A stretch of DNA of 64,000 bases from Chloroflexota bacterium (lineage in GTDB: Bacteria > Chloroflexota > UBA11872 > VXOZ01), in contig JAJEAH010000027.1 of NCBI GenBank assembly GCA_022824225.1, positions 1-64,000 of the forward strand. The letters run 5' to 3'. The translations under genes and the position numbers were made by a program. Position 1 is the stretch's first letter. Every line of letters begins with the position of its first letter. Under the pieces are notes generated by a model. That model saw nothing but the letters and a program-made list of their open reading frames with translations. It made no database searches and was not told the DNA's origin. Below, one piece after another: positions 44,803 through 52,970 of this stretch.

Positions 44803-46800
44803 ATGACGGCAAACATCGGCACAGCCCTTCTGTTCATCGCCTTCTTGGCAGCGCTCTACGGTGCGGTAGCGTCCGTGCTGGGCGCGCGCCTGCGCATACC
44901 GGAACTGGTTGTGAGCGCCCGCAACGCGGTGGTCGCGGTGGCGGCGCTGGTGACGCTGACCGCCCTCACCCTCCTCTATGCGTTCGTCACCCACGACTTC
45001 AGCTTGAAGTACGTTGTCGCCCAGACCACGCGCTCGCAGCCGTGGCCGTATCTCTTCAGCGGCTTCTATGGCGGGCAAGCCGGTTCGCTGCTCTATTGGT
45101 CGCTCACTCTGGCGCTGCTTTCGTCGGCAGTGGTGCTCATCCATTTCCGCACCGACCGGCAGCTCATACCCTATGTGATTACCGTGCTGCTGGTGATCGA
45201 GTCCTTCATCCTCCTGGTGCTCAACTTCATTTCGTCGCCGTTCGAGACCGTATCGCCGGTGCCGCCCGATGGCCGCGGCCTCAACCCTCTGCTGCAAGAC
45301 CCGGGCATGCTCGTGCATCCGCCCATGTTGCTCGCCGGCTACATGAGCGTCTCGATTCCGTTCGCGTTCGCCATTGCCGCCCTGATTACGGGCCAGGTGG
45401 ACAACCGCTGGCTCAAGGCAACCCGGCACTGGGCGCTGCTGTCCTGGCTCTTTCTCTCCCTCGGCAACCTGCTCGGCGCGTGGTGGGCCTATCACGTGTT
45501 GGGTTGGGGCGGATACTGGGGCTGGGATCCTGTGGAAAACGTGGCGATTCTGCCCTGGTTTGCCATGTCGGCATACGTCCACTCGGTGCTCGTGCAGGAG
45601 CGCCGCGGCATGCTCAAAGTCTGGAACATGGTGCTCATCATCATCGCGTTCAACCTAGCAATCTTCGGCACGTTCGTGGTGCGCAGCGGCATTCTGGCCT
45701 CCGTGCATTCCTTTGCCGTATCGGAAATCGGGCCGTATTTCTTCGGCTTCCTGGCGGCAAGTCTCATCGTTTCTCTCACGCTCCTCATTCTTCGTCTGCC
45801 GCACCTGAAGGACGAGCACGACTTTGATTCCCTGCTCTCGCGGGAAGCCACATTCCTCTTCAATAATCTACTCTTGGTGGCCGTCATCGTGGTCACGTTC
45901 CTCGGCGTGATCTTTCCGCTCCTTTCGGAAGCGCTGCAAGGTCGGCGCATCAACGTGGGCCCGCCCTTCTACCAGCAGGTCAACGGGCCGCTTCTGCTAG
46001 CCATGGTGGCGCTCATGGGCTTCGGCATGCTCGTGCCTTGGCGGAGAGGCGGAGCGCGCGCGTTGGTGCGCGGCCTGCGCGTCACCCTCGGCCTCACCGC
46101 TCTCTTCACCATTGGCGCCGTCGTGCTTGGCGCGCGCTCGCCGTGGACGATACTCGCCGTCGCCGCCTGTGCCTTTGCCCTCGTTGTGGCCGTACGTGAG
46201 TTCCACCGCACCGCGCTGGCGTTGATGCGCGCGCGGCAGGCACTCTATCCTGCCGCCCTGCTTGCGGTCTTTCGCTACAATCGCCGTCGCTACGGCGGCT
46301 ACCTGGTGCACGTGGGCGTAGCCCTCATGGGCCTCGCCATCGTTGGCTCCAGCTTCTTTCAGACTGAGCGCTCCGTGAGCATGCGGCCCGGCCAGAGCGT
46401 AAACGTGGGCCAGTACACCGTGGCCTACCAGGGACTGACGAGTTGGGAAGAGCCCGGGCGGCAACGCACCGTCGCCTCACTGCTGGTGCGCAGCGGCGAT
46501 CGCTCCTTCGAGGTAAAGCCCCAGAAAGTCGTCTACGAGAACTGGGAAGACCAGCCCATCAGCGAGGTCGTCATCAAGACGGTCTACCCGCAATTGGATG
46601 ACGTATACGTCGTGATGGCGGCTTTCGGCGAAGACGGCGCCGCGAGCTTTCACATCTTCGTGAACCCGCTCGTCGCCTTTCTCTGGTTGGGCGGCGCGAT
46701 CCTCGTGATAGGCGGGATAATATCGTGGTGGCCGGAGACGGCCCACGCGCCCGCGGCCGTCCGCGCCGGACGTTTGGCGCCGGGAACCGTACCTTCGTAA
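44803..46800 (+). CDS. ccmF: heme lyase subunit CcmF
   Basis: A 665-residue membrane protein with about fourteen TM helices. The tryptophan-rich WWD domain that binds heme is intact: LGWGGYWGWDPVENVAILPWFAMSAYVHS near residues 232-260. The flanking His residues are present (HPPMLLAGYMSVSIPFAF and VRSGILASVHSFAV). YLFSGFYGGQAGSLLYWSLTLALLSS matches the N-terminal CcmF signature. The C-terminal periplasmic domain carries SVNVGQYTVAYQGLTSWEEPGRQRTVASLLV. It ligates heme from CcmE to apocytochromes together with CcmH/I. It is followed 15 bases later by ccmH. Confidence 0.96.
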   Translation: MTANIGTALLFIAFLAALYGAVASVLGARLRIPELVVSARNAVVAVAALVTLTALTLLYAFVTHDFSLKYVVAQTTRSQPWPYLFSGFYGGQAGSLLYWSLTLALLSSAVVLIHFRTDRQLIPYVITVLLVIESFILLVLNFISSPFETVSPVPPDGRGLNPLLQDPGMLVHPPMLLAGYMSVSIPFAFAIAALITGQVDNRWLKATRHWALLSWLFLSLGNLLGAWWAYHVLGWGGYWGWDPVENVAILPWFAMSAYVHSVLVQERRGMLKVWNMVLIIIAFNLAIFGTFVVRSGILASVHSFAVSEIGPYFFGFLAASLIVSLTLLILRLPHLKDEHDFDSLLSREATFLFNNLLLVAVIVVTFLGVIFPLLSEALQGRRINVGPPFYQQVNGPLLLAMVALMGFGMLVPWRRGGARALVRGLRVTLGLTALFTIGAVVLGARSPWTILAVAACAFALVVAVREFHRTALALMRARQALYPAALLAVFRYNRRRYGGYLVHVGVALMGLAIVGSSFFQTERSVSMRPGQSVNVGQYTVAYQGLTSWEEPGRQRTVASLLVRSGDRSFEVKPQKVVYENWEDQPISEVVIKTVYPQLDDVYVVMAAFGEDGAASFHIFVNPLVAFLWLGGAILVIGGIISWWPETAHAPAAVRAGRLAPGTVPS

Positions 46801-46815
46801 GACTGGACTCCTGTC

Positions 46816-47415
46816 GTGAAGCGCACCTCTCTGGCCGCACACCCCGCCTTGCCGCCGACGCAAATTACCACTGACGCGCCTATGGCGGCGGCAATGCCGC
46901 CTAAGCGGCGGTGGGCCGGGCCGAGGCGGCGCGCCCGGCTGGTCTCGACTGCGCTCGCACTCGCACTCCTCGCCCTCTGGCTGGGCGTGGGCGGGGCAGC
47001 GGCAGCCGATAGCGACGATCAGATCGTGAACATTGCCAAGCAGCTTAAGTGTCCAGTGTGCCAGAACGTGCCCGTGGCGTATTCGCAATCGCAACTGGCG
47101 GGAGAGATGCGGCAGGTAATCCAGGACAAGCTGGCCCAAGGCGAGAATGAAGAAGCCATCATCCAGTATTTCGTCGACCGCTACGGCGAGGACGTCTTGC
47201 TGGAGCCGCGCCGGGAGGGCTTCGGCCTGCTGCTCTGGGTTACGTCCCTGGGTGTGATACTCTTTGGCGCGCTGGTAGTCGGCATAGTGTTGTGGAATTG
47301 GAGCCAGACCCGGGGGGCTGTAACCCAGTCTACACCGGCCGGTCCGACTTCCCCCAAACTGGAAGAGCTCTTCGAGGAAGAATTCGCCCGCTACAAGCAG
47401 GGCAGGCGCACATGA
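46816..47415 (+). CDS. ccmH: cytochrome c maturation protein CcmH
   Basis: A 199-residue protein starting at GTG 46816, with ATG 46882 as alternative. After a long N-terminal extension and signal helix (LVSTALALALLALWLGVGG) comes the CcmH/NrfF domain: IVNIAKQLKCPVCQNVPVAYSQSQLAGEMRQVIQDKLAQGENEEAIIQYFVDRYGEDVLLEP, with the thiol pair in LKCPVCQN that reduces or holds the apocytochrome CxxCH. A second TM follows (FGLLLWVTSLGVILFGALVVGIVLW), then a short acidic tail (EELFEEEFARYKQGRRT). The stop overlaps the next gene in ATGA. Confidence 0.94.
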   Translation: MKRTSLAAHPALPPTQITTDAPMAAAMPPKRRWAGPRRRARLVSTALALALLALWLGVGGAAAADSDDQIVNIAKQLKCPVCQNVPVAYSQSQLAGEMRQVIQDKLAQGENEEAIIQYFVDRYGEDVLLEPRREGFGLLLWVTSLGVILFGALVVGIVLWNWSQTRGAVTQSTPAGPTSPKLEELFEEEFARYKQGRRT

Positions 47416-48704
47416 CCATTGTGGCAGTCGGGGGCGTCTTTGGCGCGGCAACGCTGCTCTGGATCCTATGGCCGCTGGTGCGCCGCGGCGGCGCTGCCGC
47501 CGCTCCGCCCACGCGCGGCGTCCACGACGACCTGGCCGAACGCACCATGCTGCTCTACCAGGAACTCGAAGAGATTGACCTGGAGCGCGAGCGCGGCGAC
47601 CTCTCGGCGGCCGAGCACGCCGCCCTGCGTGAAGGCCAGAAGCAACGCGTGCTGGCTATCCTGTCGCAACGGCGCCGCCAAGGCGGCGCGCTGGACGAGG
47701 CAGCCGCGCGCGGCGACACTGAAACGCTCAGCGACGCAATCGAGGAGGAAGTCCTGCGCATCCGCGCCCGCCGCCGCGGTCAAGCGCCTGCCGCAGGCAG
47801 CAGTGAGGCCGTAGCCCAGCCACCGGATCGAGGCATCCACTGGCTGTGGCTTGGCGTGCCTGCGGTCCTGGTGCTCCTCGCTTTTGGCGCCATCTTCCAA
47901 CTCTACCGAGCATCGGCCCGCACGCTTACCGAACAGACACCCATCGCGCAGGTGAACGCGGCGTCGCTGGTGGGCTTTGCCCACGTTGCTCCCGGTCACG
48001 TGCTCCTGGCGACGAGCAGCGGCTTGCAGGCCAGCCGCGACGGCGGCCGCACATGGCGCGCCGTCGAGCAGGCCGCGGCCCCGGCGGCCGTTGCGGTCTC
48101 GCCGGCCGGCGACGGCCATGCCTACGTCTTCACCGCGGACGCGCTGCTCGCCACCGCCGATGCCGGGCAATCCTGGCAAGACGTCCCAACCGAGTTGCCC
48201 GGCGTGGAAGTGCTGGGCGCTGCGGTTGACCCCTTTGCGCCAACCACGCTCTACGCAAGCTTTCGCGACACCGGACTGTACCGTTCTCAGGACGGAGGCA
48301 AGACGTGGACGCCGGTTGCGACCCCGCAGGACGACCCTATTGAAGCCGTATTCGTTGCCGGACTGCCGCCGCTGCTCTTCATAGCGACAGCGTCAGGCGC
48401 CGTGCAGGTGAGCGCCGACGACGGACGAACGTGGTCTGCGGCCAGCGGCGCCGTTACCATGGCGTTGCGAGCACCGGCCCGGGCGCTCAGCGGCGCGCCC
48501 GACGCGAGCATTATGTTCGCGGCCGCCCACACCGGCTTGTTTATGTCCACTACCGCAGGGCAGACTTGGGTGGACTTGCCCCTGCGTAAACGGCTGGTCG
48601 CTGTCTCTGTCGATCCCGCAGACGCCCGCACCGTGCTTGCGGTAACGGAAACGGGTGAGGTCTACCGCAGCGCCGACGGCGGCATCGCCTGGAGGGACGA
48701 GTGA
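47412..48704 (+). CDS. CcmI-like / BNR beta-propeller fusion protein
   Basis: The ATG at 47412 overlaps the ccmH stop (ATGA), giving 430 residues. The N-terminal 165 residues follow the CcmI plan: TM1 (3-22), a charged helical segment MLLYQELEEIDLERERGDLSAAEHAALREGQKQRVLAIL, and TM2 (143-164). Residues about 180-430 form an external propeller with Asp-box (BNR) motifs: SRDGGRTWRAV, DAGQSWQDV, SQDGGKTWTPV, SADDGRTWSAA, TAGQTWVDL and SADGGIAWRDE. Normal CcmI has a TPR-type C-terminal domain to bind the apocytochrome; here a propeller replaces it. It lies between ccmH and ccmA. Confidence 0.82.
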   Translation: MTIVAVGGVFGAATLLWILWPLVRRGGAAAAPPTRGVHDDLAERTMLLYQELEEIDLERERGDLSAAEHAALREGQKQRVLAILSQRRRQGGALDEAAARGDTETLSDAIEEEVLRIRARRRGQAPAAGSSEAVAQPPDRGIHWLWLGVPAVLVLLAFGAIFQLYRASARTLTEQTPIAQVNAASLVGFAHVAPGHVLLATSSGLQASRDGGRTWRAVEQAAAPAAVAVSPAGDGHAYVFTADALLATADAGQSWQDVPTELPGVEVLGAAVDPFAPTTLYASFRDTGLYRSQDGGKTWTPVATPQDDPIEAVFVAGLPPLLFIATASGAVQVSADDGRTWSAASGAVTMALRAPARALSGAPDASIMFAAAHTGLFMSTTAGQTWVDLPLRKRLVAVSVDPADARTVLAVTETGEVYRSADGGIAWRDE

Positions 48705-50188
48705 TGGCGATTTTAAGCTGCAAGCCCGCGCGGCTAGCGGCGCGGTCCGGGGTTATGATCGGGATTGCCGGCGCTCACAAGGTACTGCCCGGTTTCGCCA
48801 AGCGGCGACCTTGGTGCGCTAATCTAAAGGCTTGGTTTGCCAAGGAGGAAGATAGGCCGATTTCCCGTGCGCCCGGACCGATGCCGCGCGCGGCGGCCGC
48901 TTACCATCCGGCGCCCCCGTCGCGTAGCTCATTCTCCTTCAGCCCTGTCGCGGCTCTGTTGCTCGCGGCGGCGCTCTGGCTGGCGCTTCCCGGGGCGGCC
49001 GCGGCAGACGGCGGCGTCATCAGCGGCGTCGTCACCAACGGCACAGCCAACGGCAGCGTACCCGCGGACATTGCCGTGACCCTCTACTTCCTGCGCGACG
49101 GCCAGATCGTCGAACAGCGCACCGACGTGACCGGCGCGGACGGCTCGTACCGCTTCAGCGAGTTGCCCACCGATCCGGACGTGCGCTTCGTTGCCGTAGC
49201 CGCGTTTGCCCAAGTGCCGTACAACACGGCGGAAATGCAGTTTAGCGATACGAGCGAAATCGAGGCCGCCCCGCTGGTGGTGTACGAATCCGGCCAGGAC
49301 GTGAGTGTCGTGCGCGTGGTCACCAACGTGCTGATTATCGCGCCGGGAGAAGAACGGAGCGGCATGCTCAGCGTGATCGAGGTGGTGCGCCTAGCGAATG
49401 ACAGCGACCGCACGTTCCTTGCCACCGGCGTCGGCGATAGCGGCGCGCCCATGGACCGGGTGTTGCGCTTCCAACTACCCGCCAACGCCCAAGACCTTAC
49501 GATGTTGAGCGGCTTGAACTCCCAAAACGTGGTGCAGATCGACCGCGGTTTTGGCGTCTTCATGCCGCTCTTTCCCGGCGAGCGTGAGGTGGCGTTCGGC
49601 TACCAACTGCCGTATTCCGGCAACACGCTGGCCATTGCAAAGCGTACGGTGTACCCTACCGAACAGTTTGCGATCCTGGCGCAGGAAGAGTATGGCCTGC
49701 GCTTTTCCGCCCCGCAGCTCGAAGTGGAACCCACGACTATCGGCGAGCGCCGCTACGTGGTAGGCACCACCGCTGACCTGGCGTCCCGCGCCGACGTGAC
49801 GGTGCGCATCGAGGGGCTGCCTGCGCCGGCGTTGCGGGTCCGGCTTGAGCGTATCCTCACCAGCGTCCGCGACGCCCGGACCACGCTCTATGCTGCGCTG
49901 GCAGTGGTATTCGTGCTGCCCGTTCTCTATGCGGCCTACCGCCTGCACGGCAGCCGGCGCCGGCGCGCCGCCGCGCCGCTGGCCGAGTCGGCAGCACCGC
50001 CTGCGCGGCAGGCGATGTCCGATTCGACTGCCGCGCGCGAAGCCCTGCTAACAGAAATTGCCCAATTGGACGACGACTACGCCGCGGGCAGTGTTGTCGC
50101 GGACGAGTACCGACGCCTGCGGGACAACTTGAAGGAACGACTGATGGCCCTGCACCGCGCGCCGGATGTAGAGATTCAGGATGGCTGA
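48704..50188 (+). CDS. exported carboxypeptidase-regulatory-like protein with CcmI-like tail
   Basis: ATG 48704 overlaps the previous stop (TGATG), giving 494 residues. That leaves about 75 residues before the signal helix (VAALLLAAALWLALPGAAAA), so ATG 48881 is a plausible alternative start. The external part begins with a carboxypeptidase-regulatory-like beta-sandwich (ISGVVTNGTANGSVPADIAVTLYFLRDGQIVEQRTDVTGADGSYRFSELPTD) and a long beta-rich region (PLVVYESGQDVSVVRVVTNVLII, ERSGMLSVIEVVRLAND). A TM at about 395-415 precedes a cytoplasmic helical hairpin (LLTEIAQLDDDYAAGSVVADEYRRLRDNLKERLMAL) that echoes the CcmI helix of the neighbouring gene. Position inside the ccm operon implies a role in cytochrome maturation; the mechanism is unknown. 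Confidence 0.75.
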   Translation: MAILSCKPARLAARSGVMIGIAGAHKVLPGFAKRRPWCANLKAWFAKEEDRPISRAPGPMPRAAAAYHPAPPSRSSFSFSPVAALLLAAALWLALPGAAAADGGVISGVVTNGTANGSVPADIAVTLYFLRDGQIVEQRTDVTGADGSYRFSELPTDPDVRFVAVAAFAQVPYNTAEMQFSDTSEIEAAPLVVYESGQDVSVVRVVTNVLIIAPGEERSGMLSVIEVVRLANDSDRTFLATGVGDSGAPMDRVLRFQLPANAQDLTMLSGLNSQNVVQIDRGFGVFMPLFPGEREVAFGYQLPYSGNTLAIAKRTVYPTEQFAILAQEEYGLRFSAPQLEVEPTTIGERRYVVGTTADLASRADVTVRIEGLPAPALRVRLERILTSVRDARTTLYAALAVVFVLPVLYAAYRLHGSRRRRAAAPLAESAAPPARQAMSDSTAAREALLTEIAQLDDDYAAGSVVADEYRRLRDNLKERLMALHRAPDVEIQDG

Positions 50189-50918
50189 CGCCCCGCATGA
50201 CCGGTCCGGGCTCGCCGTTGACGCCCAGGGGTTGAGCAAACGCTACGGCGCCCAGACCGCCCTGGACAGCGTGGACGTGGCGGTGCGTCCCCACGAGCGG
50301 CTGGCGATACTTGGGCCCAACGGCGCCGGAAAGTCCACCCTCATCGCGGTTCTGAGCACGGCTCTGCGCGGGAACGCGGGCACGCTGCGCATCATGGGTT
50401 GGGACACCGCCGCAGCGCCCAACGAGGCGCGCCGCCGCATCGGCGTGGTAGCCCACCGTACGTATCTCTATGAGGAACTTACCGCCCACGAGAACCTGCT
50501 CTTCTACGGTCGCCTCTACAGCGTGCCCAATCTTACCGAACACGTCGAGCGCCTCTTGAAGCTGGTGGACATGTTCCCCCGCCGCCACGATCGGGTCGGT
50601 GATTTGTCGCGCGGCATGCAACAGCGGGTCGCGCTGGCGCGGGCGTTGGTGCATGATCCGCCGGTGCTGCTCCTGGACGAACCGGACACCGGCCTGGATC
50701 AACTGCACCTGGACCTGTTGGCAGCGCTGGTGCAAGGCCGCGCCCTCCCTGCCCGCACCGTCATACTCACCACCCACAACCTGGACCGCGCCCTGGCGCT
50801 GTGCACCCGCGTTGCCATCCTGGCGCGGGGACGGCTGGTCTTTAGCTGCGACACGGCATCCCTCGACCCCACGAGATTGCGCGAAACCTACAGCCGCCTC
50901 GCGGGAGCGCCGCAATGA
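50181..50918 (+). CDS. ccmA: heme exporter ATPase CcmA
   Basis: A 245-residue ABC ATPase: Walker A GPNGAGKST (near 49-57), Q-loop GVVAHRTYLYEELTAHENLLFYGRLY, signature LSRGMQQRVALARAL (LSRGMQQ is typical of CcmA), Walker B PPVLLLDEPDTGLD and switch LTTHNLD. It powers the CcmAB(CD) complex that releases holo-CcmE. The ATG lies 8 bases inside the end of the previous gene, and its stop overlaps ccmB by 4 bases, consistent with one operon. Confidence 0.95.
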   Translation: MADAPHDRSGLAVDAQGLSKRYGAQTALDSVDVAVRPHERLAILGPNGAGKSTLIAVLSTALRGNAGTLRIMGWDTAAAPNEARRRIGVVAHRTYLYEELTAHENLLFYGRLYSVPNLTEHVERLLKLVDMFPRRHDRVGDLSRGMQQRVALARALVHDPPVLLLDEPDTGLDQLHLDLLAALVQGRALPARTVILTTHNLDRALALCTRVAILARGRLVFSCDTASLDPTRLRETYSRLAGAPQ

Positions 50919-51583
50919 TGCCGGCGGCGCGGCAAGTCCTTACGGTGGTGCGCAAAGACCTCCTGGTGGAGACTCGCGCCCGCGACCTGCTCAACGTAAT
51001 GCTGACGTTCGCCGTCCTCTCGCTCGTGATCTTCAACCTGGCCTTGGACCTGCGGGGGCCTGTGGTGCGGGAGGTGGGGCCCGGCCTGCTGTGGCTGACA
51101 ATCGCGTTCGCCGCCATTCTCGGCATGGGTCGCACCTTCGTCCGCGAGCATGAACGGGGCACGCTTACGGGCCTGCTAATCGCACCCATGGACCGCGGCG
51201 TGCTCTTCGTCGGCAAGCTCCTGGCAAACCTCATATTTCTGTTCGTCATGGAGGCCGTCACGCTGCCAATGTTCGCCGTGCTCTTCGGTCTGCCTGTGCT
51301 GCAGCCGGCGGTGTTGCTCATCACCGCCTTGGGCACACTGGGGTTCGCCACGCTCGGCACACTCTTTTCCGCCATGGCGGCGCAGAGCCGGGCCCGGGAA
51401 GCGCTGCTGCCGCTCCTGCTTCTGCCGACAACCGTGCCCGTGCTCATCGGCTCGGTGCAAGCTACAAGCCACGTGCTCGACGATACTGTGGGCGGTCCGC
51501 CTTGGATAGGCTTGCTGCTCGCCTTCAACGTCATCTTCTTGACGTTGGCATTCTTGCTCTTCGAGCACGTGGTCGATGGCTGA
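50915..51583 (+). CDS. ccmB: heme exporter permease CcmB
   Basis: A 222-residue protein with about six TM helices. It starts MMPAARQVLTVVRKDLLVETRARDLLNVMLTFAVLSLVIFNLAL, typical of CcmB, with FREHERGTLTGLLIAPMDRGVLFVGKLLANLIFLFVMEAV (RTFVREHERGTLTGLL is a family hallmark) and ALLPLLLLPTTVPVLIGSVQAT near the C-terminus. It partners CcmA. It overlaps ccmA by ATGA-type junction and precedes ccmC by 275 bases. Confidence 0.93.
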   Translation: MMPAARQVLTVVRKDLLVETRARDLLNVMLTFAVLSLVIFNLALDLRGPVVREVGPGLLWLTIAFAAILGMGRTFVREHERGTLTGLLIAPMDRGVLFVGKLLANLIFLFVMEAVTLPMFAVLFGLPVLQPAVLLITALGTLGFATLGTLFSAMAAQSRAREALLPLLLLPTTVPVLIGSVQATSHVLDDTVGGPPWIGLLLAFNVIFLTLAFLLFEHVVDG

Positions 51584-51643
51584 GGCGAATAGCCCATGGG
51601 GGACGTGAAAGGCAGCGCACTGGCGCTCGAGAATGGCATACTA

Positions 51644-51674
51644 GACTGCGGATTCAGGCAGTCTCAGCCGCAGT
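51644..51674 (+). promoter_or_regulatory. pair of mutually exclusive hairpins in ccmB-ccmC gap
   Basis: GACTGC (51644-51649) can pair with GCAGTC (51658-51663) to give a 6-base stem with an 8-base loop. The overlapping ACTGCGG (51645-51651) can instead pair with CCGCAGT (51668-51674). Only one can form at a time, an attenuator-like layout in the 275-base ccmB-ccmC gap. Both stems are short. Confidence 0.3.
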
Positions 51675-51858
51675 GTGAGTCCGCCAGCGGTCGGTGCACC
51701 GCACGCCAAGGCGCTCCGGGAAATCAAGCCTCCCGCGAGGCCCGGCGCACGGCGAGCTCATTGGCGTGAAGGGCGCGCGGTGGTGCACCATAGAGACGCA
51801 ACCTTGAGCCGGAGTTCCCGCTCAAAGAACTGACCAGCCATTTGGGGAAAGGACGACG

Positions 51859-52563
51859 ATGTTGCGGTCCAAACACGCAAGCAGCCCTCGGCGCTGGGTA
51901 GACGATCTCCTGGGCGTCGGCGCGCTCGTAGGCATGGTGGGGGCGCTGTGGCTCATCTTCGTCTACACACCGTTGGAGCTGGTGCAAGGCGCGGTGCAGA
52001 AGGTGTTCTACATACACCTCGCCTCGATCTGGAACGCGTACGCGAGCTTCCTGCTTGTCTTCGTGGCGAGTATCCTCTACTTGCGGCGGCCCAGCGCCGC
52101 CACGGACCGCTTTGCCCGGGCCTGGGCCGAAATCGGCGTCGTCTTTACCACCATCACCCTCATCAGCGGCGCGATCTGGGGCAAACCCATCTGGGGCACG
52201 TATTGGAGTTGGGACGCGCGGCTCACCACCACGCTCTTGCTGTGGCTCATCTATGTGGTCTACCTCATGCTGCCCAGCTTCATGGACGATCCTGAACGCG
52301 GCAGGCGCTACGCCGCCGTGGTCGGCGTCATCGGTTTCGTGGACGTGCCCATCGTGCACATGTCCGTGCGCTGGTGGCGCACGCTTCACCCCGATCCCAT
52401 CGTTGCCAACCTGGAGGGTCCGGATTTACCGGCGAGCATGTGGTATACGGTGCTCTATTGCATCGTCGTCTTCACGGTGCTCGCCGTCTACTTGGTGCGG
52501 CAACGCATGCAAATCGACGAACTGCGGGCGACGCTCGCTCGCCTGCGCTCAACCGCCGTTTGA
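51859..52563 (+). CDS. ccmC: heme exporter protein CcmC
   Basis: A 234-residue membrane protein with six TM helices. The WWD heme-binding signature is WGKPIWGTYWSWDARLTTTLLLWLIYVVYLML, flanked by His in YIHLASIWNAYASF (after QGAVQKVFYIHL) and VPIVHMSVRWWRTLHP. CcmC attaches heme to CcmE at its Cys or His. AAAGGACGACG lies directly before the ATG. The gap to ccmB may contain an internal promoter. The small ccmD follows after 21 bases. Confidence 0.95.
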   Translation: MLRSKHASSPRRWVDDLLGVGALVGMVGALWLIFVYTPLELVQGAVQKVFYIHLASIWNAYASFLLVFVASILYLRRPSAATDRFARAWAEIGVVFTTITLISGAIWGKPIWGTYWSWDARLTTTLLLWLIYVVYLMLPSFMDDPERGRRYAAVVGVIGFVDVPIVHMSVRWWRTLHPDPIVANLEGPDLPASMWYTVLYCIVVFTVLAVYLVRQRMQIDELRATLARLRSTAV

Positions 52564-52584
52564 GCACAACAAGGATTGCTAACA

Positions 52585-52764
52585 GTGGACACACTACAGA
52601 ATCTTGACTATCTCTTCGCGGCCTACGCCATACTCTGGGTGATCATATTCGGCTACTTCTTCTACCTCACCCGCCAGATCGGGGACGTGCGGCGCGAAGT
52701 TGACGCGCTCCAACGGGAACGCGCCGAAACAACTGTCGCGCGGAACGACGAGACGACTTCATAG
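52585..52764 (+). CDS. ccmD: heme exporter protein CcmD
   Basis: A 59-residue protein. GTG 52585 has AAGGA 9 bases upstream and is preferred over the track's TTG at 52576. The sequence MDTLQNLDYLFAAYAILWVIIFGYFFYLTRQIGDVRREVDALQRERAE has one TM helix (about 9-29) with the conserved NLDYLFAAY start and a cytoplasmic charged helix, as in CcmD, which stabilises the CcmABC-CcmE complex. Position after ccmC supports this. Confidence 0.85.
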   Translation: MDTLQNLDYLFAAYAILWVIIFGYFFYLTRQIGDVRREVDALQRERAETTVARNDETTS

Positions 52765-52802
52765 ACCTGCGACCCAACCAACACCGGCGACGCCCTGCCG
52801 GT

Positions 52803-52830
52803 GTCGTAGCCACGCGCGCGCAACAGACCG
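52803..52830 (+). repeat. short direct repeat, copy 1
   Basis: GTCGTAGCCACGCGCGCGCAACAGACCG is repeated 60 bases downstream at 52863-52888 with one GC dinucleotide fewer. Both copies lie in the gap between ccmD and the ATP-grasp gene. Their purpose is unknown; slippage-type duplication or an operator pair are both possible. Confidence 0.6.
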
Positions 52831-52862
52831 GCCAAACAGTGCGGCGCGAGGTCTCGCACGAC

Positions 52863-52888
52863 GTCGTAGCCACGCGCGCAACAGACCG
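52863..52888 (+). repeat. short direct repeat, copy 2
   Basis: GTCGTAGCCACGCGCGCAACAGACCG matches copy 1 except for a missing GC. It ends 6 bases before the -35 element of a candidate promoter, so the pair could be regulatory. Confidence 0.6.
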
Positions 52889-52894
52889 CTTCTG

Positions 52895-52923
52895 TTGGCA
52901 CTCGCACAGGTGCATGGTATCCT
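52895..52923 (+). promoter_or_regulatory. candidate promoter of ATP-grasp/aminomutase operon
   Basis: TTGGCA (52895-52900) and TATCCT (52918-52923) are spaced by exactly 17 bases, with ATAAAT just after. Each hexamer matches 4 of 6 consensus bases. It is 48 bases upstream of the ATG at 52971 and just downstream of the direct repeat pair. Confidence 0.45.
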
Positions 52924-52970
52924 ATAAATAATGAAGTAATGGAGCCAGAGAAGGATTTAAGCGAGCGGTG

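Noticed and set aside
44502-45827. 441-residue plus-strand ORF overlapping ccmF
   Set aside because: It is a frame shadow of ccmF, whose WWD motif and length are normal.
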